Of a stretch of DNA of 11,211 bases, positions 6,216-11,211 are shown one piece after another; positions within the stretch are counted from its first letter, which is position 1, and each line of letters starts with the position of its first letter. The stretch comes from an uncultured Lachnospiraceae bacterium (GTDB lineage Bacteria; Bacillota; Clostridia; Lachnospirales; Lachnospiraceae), in NCBI GenBank assembly GCA_934359535.1, contig CAKRLN010000061.1, positions 1-11,211 of the forward strand, in the 5' to 3' direction. The notes beneath the pieces were generated by a model. That model did no database searches. It was not told the DNA's origin and saw nothing but the letters and a program-made list of their open reading frames with translations. The translations under genes and the position numbers were made by a program.

Positions 6216-8066
6216 ATGCCAGAAGGAAATCATAAACAAAACAGAGGCATGGGGCGTGGTATGGGACGCGGTATGATGCCGGGAGAAAAGCCGAAGGATT
6301 TTAAAGGCTCCATGAAAAAGCTGATCCGTTATATGGGAAATTACTGGGCAGCGATTATACTCGTTATGATCTTTGCAGCGGTATCGACTGTATTTTCTGT
6401 ATTAGGACCAAAGGTTATGGGAAAGGCAACTACGGCACTTGCAGATGGTCTGATGTCGAAAATAACCGGAACCGGTGGAATTGATTTTGACAAGATCGCA
6501 AAAATCCTTCTTATTACGCTCAGTCTTTATATTGCAAGTGCAATCTTCAGCTTTATCCAGGGCTGGATTATGAGTGCGATAACACAGAAGACCTGTTACC
6601 GCATGCGTAAGGAAATATCCGAGAAGATTAACCGTATGCCAATGAAATATTTTGAAAGCCGTACCTATGGCGAAGTGCTTTCAAGAATTACAAACGATGT
6701 CGATACCTTAGGACAGAGCTTAAACCAGAGTATTACGCAGGTGATCACATCAACGGCAACGATGATTGGTGTGCTTGTAATGATGCTTTCAATTTCCCCA
6801 CTTATGACATTGATTGCACTTGTGATTCTGCCAGTCTCGGTGGGACTGATCTCGTTTGTTGTAAAGCATTCACAGAAATATTTCCGTCAGCAGCAGGAAT
6901 ACCTTGGACATATCAATGGTCAGGTGGAAGAGGTATACGGCGGACATCTTGTTATCCAGGCATATAACAAGGAAGAAGAAACGATAAAAGAATTTAAGGA
7001 AACGAATAAGGTTCTTTATGAGTCTGCATGGAAGTCACAGTTTTTATCGGGAATGATGATGCCGATCATGATCTTTGTCGGAAACCTTGGTTATGCCGGG
7101 GTTGCAATTTCCGGTGGTATGCTTGCGATTAAGGGTGTAATCACGATCGGTGATATCCAGGCATTTATCCAGTATGTCAAGAATTTTACCCAGCCGATCC
7201 AGCAGATTGCACAGGTGGCAAACCAGTTACAGTCGATGAGTGCGGCTTCTGAGCGTGTATTTGCGTTTCTCGAAGAAGAGGAAGAGGATTTCACGGCAAA
7301 AGAGAAGTTTGACACAGAGCATATCCGTGGTGAAGTGGAATTTCAACATGTTCACTTTGGATATCATCCGAATCAGATCATTATCAAGGATTTCAGCGCA
7401 AAGGTAAAGCCGGGACAGAAGATCGCAATCGTAGGTCCGACTGGTGCCGGCAAGACGACTATGGTAAAGCTGCTTATGCGCTTTTATGATGTGAGTGATG
7501 GTGCAATTTTCGTAGATGGCCATGATATCCGTGATTATGACAGACATGAGCTCAGGGAAGCATTTGGAATGGTGCTTCAGGATACATGGCTGTTCCAGGG
7601 AAGCATTATGGAGAACATCCGTTACGGAAGATTAGATGCAACAGATGAGGAAGTGATTGCGGCTGCAAAGGCAGCACATGCACATCACTTTATCCAGACT
7701 CTGCCAGGCGGCTATGATATGGAATTAAACGAGGATGCAAGCAATGTATCACAGGGACAGAGGCAGCTGCTTACAATTGCCCGTGCAATCCTTGCGGATA
7801 ATAAGATTATGATCTTAGATGAGGCAACCTCATCCGTTGATACGAGAACAGAGATCCAGATCCAGAAGGCAATGGATAATCTGATGGAGGGCAGAACGAG
7901 CTTTATTATTGCCCACCGCCTTTCTACGATCCGCAATGCAGATATGATCCTTGTTATGAAGGACGGTGATATTATCGAACAGGGTACCCATGATGAGCTT
8001 CTTGCAAAGAATGGTTTTTATGCCGATCTTTATAATTCCCAGTTCGAAGAGGCAGAAGCTGTCTAA
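6216..8066 (+). CDS. ABC exporter half-transporter, catalytically consensus partner subunit
   Basis: This 616-residue subunit has six membrane helices (about 40-325) and a C-terminal ATPase domain. Motifs are Walker A GPTGAGKTT (407-415), Q-loop Gln455, signature VSQGQ (511-515, Gln instead of the first Gly), Walker B IMILDE with catalytic Glu536, and switch His567 (IIAHRLSTI). Its Walker motifs pair with the intact VSGGQ of the upstream subunit to form a competent site, while its altered signature faces the other subunit's degenerate site. That is the pattern of asymmetric heterodimeric exporters such as BmrCD, LmrCD or TmrAB. The N-terminus is a cytoplasmic basic tail with a GMGR-GMGR-GMM repeat (11-21). 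The ATG directly follows the preceding TAA, and AAGGAGGAG (6201-6209) inside that gene provides the ribosome site 6 bases away, so translation of the two is probably coupled. A strong terminator follows at 8121-8158. Confidence 0.94.
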   Translation: MPEGNHKQNRGMGRGMGRGMMPGEKPKDFKGSMKKLIRYMGNYWAAIILVMIFAAVSTVFSVLGPKVMGKATTALADGLMSKITGTGGIDFDKIAKILLITLSLYIASAIFSFIQGWIMSAITQKTCYRMRKEISEKINRMPMKYFESRTYGEVLSRITNDVDTLGQSLNQSITQVITSTATMIGVLVMMLSISPLMTLIALVILPVSVGLISFVVKHSQKYFRQQQEYLGHINGQVEEVYGGHLVIQAYNKEEETIKEFKETNKVLYESAWKSQFLSGMMMPIMIFVGNLGYAGVAISGGMLAIKGVITIGDIQAFIQYVKNFTQPIQQIAQVANQLQSMSAASERVFAFLEEEEEDFTAKEKFDTEHIRGEVEFQHVHFGYHPNQIIIKDFSAKVKPGQKIAIVGPTGAGKTTMVKLLMRFYDVSDGAIFVDGHDIRDYDRHELREAFGMVLQDTWLFQGSIMENIRYGRLDATDEEVIAAAKAAHAHHFIQTLPGGYDMELNEDASNVSQGQRQLLTIARAILADNKIMILDEATSSVDTRTEIQIQKAMDNLMEGRTSFIIAHRLSTIRNADMILVMKDGDIIEQGTHDELLAKNGFYADLYNSQFEEAEAV

Positions 8067-8120
8067 CGCATGTTTTGGAAAGATCGCATGAGAATGATAA
8101 CAATTTAAGATTTTCTTAAG

Positions 8121-8158
8121 GAAACTGTAATCAGAAACGATTGCAGTTTCTTTTGTTT
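8121..8158 (+). terminator. Rho-independent terminator after the ABC operon
   Basis: GAAACTGTAATC (8121-8132) pairs with GATTGCAGTTTC (8139-8150) over 12 positions with a single G-U pair, around a six-base loop, and TTTTGTTT follows. Flanking AAG/TTT can extend the stem. It ends the ABC unit 55 bases after the stop codon. Confidence 0.88.
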
Positions 8159-8167
8159 ACCGGTAAA
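8156..8167. repeat. 12-bp perfect palindrome before the membrane-protein gene
   Basis: TTTACCGGTAAA is self-complementary over all 12 bases. It lies directly behind the terminator T-run and 27 bp before the next start codon, a position suited to an operator. No clear promoter hexamers surround it, so the function is open. Confidence 0.3.
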
Positions 8168-8194
8168 GTATTGGGTAGAAGAAAGGATGGGATT

Positions 8195-9931
8195 ATGAGT
8201 ATGAAAAAGAAAACAAATGTGGCAGCTATTTTGCTTGCGCTTGGCATTACGGCAGTGCTTACTGTGGTGTTGAACTATGTATTTCCGACACCGTGGAATA
8301 TACATTCAGGCTTGTGCTGGCTTAAGGCTGTGCTGATCCTTGTGATCTACAGTGCCGTAAATGGTGTCGTTATGGCATCCGTTTATTCTACAAAACGAAT
8401 GTCAAAGGACAGTGCAGAGACAATCGGGGGAATCCCGCTTTGTTTCCTGGGGCTTGTTCTGATTGGATTTCTACTGGCGGCAGCAAGCGGTCTTGAATTG
8501 TTTCATTCGAAGGCATACGCGGATATTATTGATGTGGAGGAGGTTTCTTCTTCCGATGCGATCTTATCCGAGAAGGATGCAGAGAGCATTGCACTTATGG
8601 ATACTGCTTCAGCGGCACAGCTTGGTGACCGTGAGATTGGAGCAATCAAGAATTTCTCGGCATTCAATGTTGCAGATGATTATATCCAGCTGAATGTAAA
8701 AAATGATGCGGTCAAAATTGCACCGCTTGAATATGCAGGCTTTTTCAAATGGATGAAAAATAAGGAAAACGGAGTGACCGGATACGTCACGGTATCTCCG
8801 ACCACAATGACTGCGGATTACGTGGAGCTTCCGGAGGGGATGCAGTATGTGCCAAGTGCTTATTTTTCAAAGGATTTAAACCGGCACATCCATATGCAGT
8901 ATCCGACACTTATGTATGGCAATACGCATTTTGAGGTAGACGAGGATGGAAGTCCCTATTATATTTCCTCCGTTTATGAAAAGACGATCGGTTTGTTTGG
9001 AGGGGAAAAGGTAAAGGGCGCTATCTTAACTGACCCGGTATCAGGAAACAGTGAATATTATGCACTTTCCGATATTCCGGGATGGGTGGATGACGTTGTG
9101 GATGGTGATCTGATCTGTTCTTTATATAACATTTCTTATAAGAATAAAAATGGTTACTGGAACGGAACCTTCCTTGGTGCAAATACCGGATGCATGCAGA
9201 CGACAACAATCGACGAATCAAGCGGTGATGAGGACGATGATGAAGATGAAGATACGGTAACAACCGATTATGGTTATATTGCGAAGGATGGGGATATTTA
9301 TATTTATACCGGAGTTACTTCAATGGCAAAGGACAGCTCAAATCTTGGCTTTATTATGGTCAACGAGAGAACCGGGCAGTACCGTTATTTTGCAGTATCC
9401 GGAGCAAATGAGCAGTCTGCAATGAAGGCGGCAGAAGGAGAAGTGCAGCAGTATTCCTATGTGGCATCCTTCCCGACACTGATTAATGTGGATGACGAGC
9501 TTACTTATATCGGAGTTTTAAAGGATGCAAATGGCCTCGTAAAGATGTACTATATGGTCAATGTCAAGGATTACGGTAAAGTTGTCGTTGCCTCCAAGAA
9601 GAGTGCCTGTATCGAAGAGTACAGTAAGGAGCTTGGGTTAAAGCCGGATGAATCACTGATGGACCAGGGAGACGCAGATCTGTCCGGGGATTCCGGAAAA
9701 GAGGATAAAAAGGATGGAGCCGGTGCAAAAGAGGAGCAGGTAAGCTTTACCGTTACAGTCATACAGTATGGGGACGTAGACGGCAATACCTATGTATATC
9801 TAGGAACGGAAGATGAGACCGTGTATAAGGCACTTCTTTCGGATAATGAGAAGCTGCTTTTCGTACAGCCAGGCGATACGATCCTTGGGACTGTAACAGG
9901 AGATATCTTCACTTATGAACAGAAGCAGTGA
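8195..9931 (+). CDS. Conserved membrane-anchored protein with large extracytoplasmic domain, function unknown
   Basis: This gene encodes 578 residues. The start is the ATG at 8195, with GAAAGGA (8181-8187) seven bases upstream; the frame opens earlier, at 8141, but that start lies within the terminator hairpin. Three hydrophobic segments (about 8-30, 42-63 and 80-100) anchor the protein. Residues from about 105 to the end are hydrophilic and strand-rich, probably outside the cell. Segments such as ALMDTASAAQLGDREIG (133-149), IAPLEYAGFFKW (175-186), TIGLFGGEKVKGA (264-276) and the stretch from AMKAAEGEVQQYSYV (409-423) to MVNVKDYGKV (454-463) look like conserved blocks. I recall comparable blocks in uncharacterised Firmicutes membrane proteins but cannot give a family name. 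An acidic run (GDEDDDEDED, 344-353) and a Lys/Asp/Gly-rich linker (about 495-515) before a terminal beta-rich unit of about 60 residues look like species-level additions. It sits alone between a terminator and spo0A. No enzyme motif is seen. Confidence 0.85.
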   Translation: MSMKKKTNVAAILLALGITAVLTVVLNYVFPTPWNIHSGLCWLKAVLILVIYSAVNGVVMASVYSTKRMSKDSAETIGGIPLCFLGLVLIGFLLAAASGLELFHSKAYADIIDVEEVSSSDAILSEKDAESIALMDTASAAQLGDREIGAIKNFSAFNVADDYIQLNVKNDAVKIAPLEYAGFFKWMKNKENGVTGYVTVSPTTMTADYVELPEGMQYVPSAYFSKDLNRHIHMQYPTLMYGNTHFEVDEDGSPYYISSVYEKTIGLFGGEKVKGAILTDPVSGNSEYYALSDIPGWVDDVVDGDLICSLYNISYKNKNGYWNGTFLGANTGCMQTTTIDESSGDEDDDEDEDTVTTDYGYIAKDGDIYIYTGVTSMAKDSSNLGFIMVNERTGQYRYFAVSGANEQSAMKAAEGEVQQYSYVASFPTLINVDDELTYIGVLKDANGLVKMYYMVNVKDYGKVVVASKKSACIEEYSKELGLKPDESLMDQGDADLSGDSGKEDKKDGAGAKEEQVSFTVTVIQYGDVDGNTYVYLGTEDETVYKALLSDNEKLLFVQPGDTILGTVTGDIFTYEQKQ

Positions 9932-9968
9932 TCCGGGAAAGGGGCAAAGGAGCACTGGAATGCATTGG

Positions 9969-10005
9969 TGTCGAATCAAATACACTGACGACAAATTTTG
10001 ACAAA
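9969..10005. promoter_or_regulatory. Cluster of Spo0A (0A) box-like sites upstream of spo0A
   Basis: TGTCGAA at 9969-9975 is an exact match to the 0A-box consensus TGNCGAA. TTTGTCGTC on the minus strand (complement of 9987-9995) and TGACAAA (9999-10005), with TGTCAAA on the opposite strand, are one- or two-mismatch relatives. The last two lie in a tandem GACAAATTT repeat (9990-9998 and 10000-10008) with a 10-bp period, so they would face the same side of the helix. Autoregulation of spo0A by its product is well known in Bacillus; here it is inferred from the sites. TTGACA at 9998-10003 could also be a -35 element, but no -10 at good spacing follows it. Confidence 0.6.
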
Positions 10006-10068
10006 TTTCCGTAACTGTGATTAGCTATATTTTGAGGTGACTCGTAAAAATGTAACAGGAGGCTTATC

Positions 10069-10866
10069 ATGGAAACAGTGAACGTTGCAATTGCAGATGA
10101 TAATGAGAGAATGCTTCGGCTTTTAGGCGATATTGTGTCAAGCGATGAAGAACTCAAGGTAGTGGGAACCGCAAAAGATGGAGAAGAAGCGTACCATATG
10201 ATAAAGGAAAAGGAGCCGGATGTTGTTCTTTTAGACATTGTGATGCCGAAATTAGATGGACTAGGGGTGCTTGAGAAAGTAAAAAAGGATTCGTCTATCA
10301 AAAAAACGCCATCCTTTGTGATGATTAGTGCAATTGGACAGGAACGCATTACAGAGGATGCGTTTGAACGTGGTGCAGATTATTATATTATGAAGCCTTT
10401 TGATAATGACACCGTGATCAACCGAATAAAAATGCTCCGTGATGAACGGAATGGACGGCATGCAGAGCACCGGAAGACGGCCGCCTATGAGAAGGTGGAG
10501 GAGGTATCCAGACAAAGCCTTGAGGCCAAGGTGACGGAGATCATTCATGAGATTGGTGTACCGGCACATATTAAGGGATACCAGTATCTGAGAGAGGCAA
10601 TTATCATGTCGGTTGAAGATATGGACATGCTTAATTCCATTACAAAGATTCTCTATCCAGGTATTGCAAAGAAATTTGATACAACGCCAAGCCGTGTGGA
10701 ACGTGCAATCCGTCATGCAATTGAGGTAGCATGGAGTCGTGGAAAAATGGATACGATTGATGAACTGTTTGGCTATACGATCAGCAATGGCAAAGGTAAG
10801 CCGACGAACTCAGAGTTTATTGCCCTGATCACAGACCGCATCCGGCTTCAGATGAAGATCAAATAG
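10069..10866 (+). CDS. spo0A: Sporulation transcription factor Spo0A
   Basis: This is a 265-residue response regulator that, when phosphorylated, governs entry into sporulation and related stationary-phase genes. The receiver domain (about 4-123) has the acidic pair Asp10-Asp11, the phosphoacceptor Asp56 in [13 protein letters not shown], Ser87 and Lys109 (YYIMKPF). A linker of about 25 residues leads to the Spo0A-specific DNA-binding domain (about 148-265), with [20 protein letters not shown] (206-225) containing the recognition helix. The C-terminal [18 protein letters not shown] is also typical. All key residues and the length agree with functional Spo0A proteins of Bacillus and Clostridia. 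AGGAGG (10057-10062) lies 6 bases before the ATG. In many spore formers spoIVB lies upstream of spo0A; here the neighbour is the uncharacterised membrane protein. No sensor kinase is in the window. The 0A-like boxes upstream suggest autoregulation. Confidence 0.97.
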   Translation: METVNVAIADDNERMLRLLGDIVSSDEELKVVGTAKDGEEAYHMIKEKEPDVVLLDIVMPKLDGLGVLEKVKKDSSIKKTPSFVMISAIGQERITEDAFERGADYYIMKPFDNDTVINRIKMLRDERNGRHAEHRKTAAYEKVEEVSRQSLEAKVTEIIHEIGVPAHIKGYQYLREAIIMSVEDMDMLNSITKILYPGIAKKFDTTPSRVERAIRHAIEVAWSRGKMDTIDELFGYTISNGKGKPTNSEFIALITDRIRLQMKIK

Positions 10867-10900
10867 CTTCAAATTCTCTTCATAAATTTTCAGATAGCTC

Positions 10901-10929
10901 TTTCCAATTTCGAAAGAAAAAGTTATAAT
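10901..10929 (+). promoter_or_regulatory. Candidate promoter for glgA, with a 0A-like site in its spacer
   Basis: TTTCCA (10901-10906), a 17-bp spacer and a perfect TATAAT (10924-10929) form a good vegetative promoter. The start of transcription would be near 10936, about 30 bases before the ATG. The spacer contains the palindrome TTTCGAAA (10908-10915), which on each strand differs from the 0A box TGTCGAA at one base. No terminator hairpin is evident between spo0A and this promoter, so some read-through from spo0A is possible. Confidence 0.6.
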
Positions 10930-10966
10930 ATTTGTATAAATCTAATGGATTTTTTGGAGGGAATTT

Positions 10967-11211
10967 ATGAAAAACATACTATTTGTTTCATCTGAAGCAG
11001 TTCCATATATGAAGACCGGAGGGCTGGCAGATGTTGTCGGTTCGCTTCCGAGGTATTATGACAGCAGGAAATATGATGTTCGTGTGATTCTGCCGAAATA
11101 TGCATGTATGGACAGCTCTTTTTTGGCGGAGCTGCATTACAAATGTCATTTTTATGTCAATTTAAGCTGGCGGAAGCAGTATGCCGGGATTTTTGAGGCT
11201 GAATATAAGGG
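10967..11211 (+). CDS. glgA: Glycogen synthase GlgA, N-terminal part (partial)
   Basis: The first 81 codons of the gene are present and the frame runs off the right edge without interruption. The protein starts MKNILFVSSEAVPYMKTGGL and continues ADVVGSLPRYY and YDVRVILPKY. The KTGGL motif (residues 16-20) binds ADP-glucose in bacterial glycogen and starch synthases (GT5 family), which extend alpha-1,4-glucan chains in the cytoplasm. GGAGGG (10956-10961) is 5 bases before the ATG. Other glycogen genes (glgC, glgD, glgP) might follow but are outside the window. Its place directly behind spo0A fits the link between sporulation and granulose storage known in clostridia, though the sequence does not prove one here. 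Confidence 0.93.
   Translation, partial: MKNILFVSSEAVPYMKTGGLADVVGSLPRYYDSRKYDVRVILPKYACMDSSFLAELHYKCHFYVNLSWRKQYAGIFEAEYK

Noticed and set aside
3990..8066. Peptide-maturing (bacteriocin or lanthipeptide) exporter acting on the small leader-bearing protein
   Set aside because: Neither ABC subunit has an N-terminal C39 peptidase domain, no modification enzyme is nearby, and a terminated operon on the opposite strand separates them.
8075..8103. TTGGAA-17-TAACAA as a promoter for the membrane-protein gene
   Set aside because: The -10 matches only three of six positions and the element lies upstream of the strong terminator, so it would be read into that hairpin.
9946..9976. Possible sigma-H promoter for spo0A (AAAGGAGCA ... 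GTCGAAT)
   Set aside because: The two elements resemble the -35 and -10, but the gap between them is 15 bases where 11-12 are expected. The GAAT is also part of the perfect 0A box. Kept only as a remote possibility.
9998..10031. TTGACA with TATATT as a spo0A vegetative promoter
   Set aside because: The spacer is 22 bp, too long for a normal promoter; hexamers at 16-18 bp match poorly.
10867..10966. Terminator after spo0A or riboswitch leader for glgA
   Set aside because: No stable hairpin followed by a T-run, and no conserved riboswitch-like layout, was seen in this 100-bp gap.

Overview
The window looks like chromosomal DNA from an endospore-forming member of the Clostridia, most likely Lachnospiraceae. 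This rests on a full-length Spo0A with 0A-box-like sites upstream, on many A/G-rich Shine-Dalgarno sequences (AGGAGG, AAGGAGGAG, GGAGGG), on a small protein starting with an 'EGVY-x-ASG' leader-like segment, and on a paired ABC exporter of a type common in that family. The family assignment is inference; no rRNA is present to confirm it.

Layout, left to right. Positions 2-115 hold the C-terminal end of an AraC-type regulator that enters from outside the window. Facing it on the minus strand (545-162) is a 127-residue, beta-rich small protein of unknown function. A short divergent control region (546-679) follows. In it a perfect 16-bp palindrome supplies a possible -35 hexamer on each strand, and each hexamer lies 17 bp from a -10-like hexamer. 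Rightward from there runs a two-gene unit: a sodium:neurotransmitter symporter family transporter (680-2077) and a membrane-bound diguanylate cyclase (2097-3788), closed by a hairpin terminator. The likely theme is amino-acid uptake next to an environment-sensing c-di-GMP synthase.

After a 200-bp AT-rich, palindrome-rich intergenic region comes a two-gene ABC exporter operon (3990-6215 and 6216-8066, with no gap). The subunits are asymmetric. The first carries a large extracytoplasmic insert and degenerate catalytic residues. The second has consensus catalytic residues and a degenerate signature motif. Together they predict a heterodimer with one working and one degenerate ATP site. A strong terminator ends this unit.

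Next is a single gene (8195-9931) for a membrane-anchored protein with a large extracytoplasmic region. I believe it belongs to a conserved but uncharacterised Firmicutes family. It is followed by spo0A (10069-10866), the master regulator of sporulation, and by the 5' end of glgA (glycogen synthase, from 10967), which runs off the right edge. The spo0A upstream region has a perfect TGTCGAA box and two degenerate copies. The glgA promoter spacer contains a near-match, TTTCGAAA. A Spo0A link to glycogen storage is therefore plausible but unproven.

Most genes here are recognisable housekeeping or accessory functions. The least explained items are the small leader-bearing protein with its symmetric divergent promoter, the extracytoplasmic insert of the first ABC subunit, and the membrane protein upstream of spo0A.
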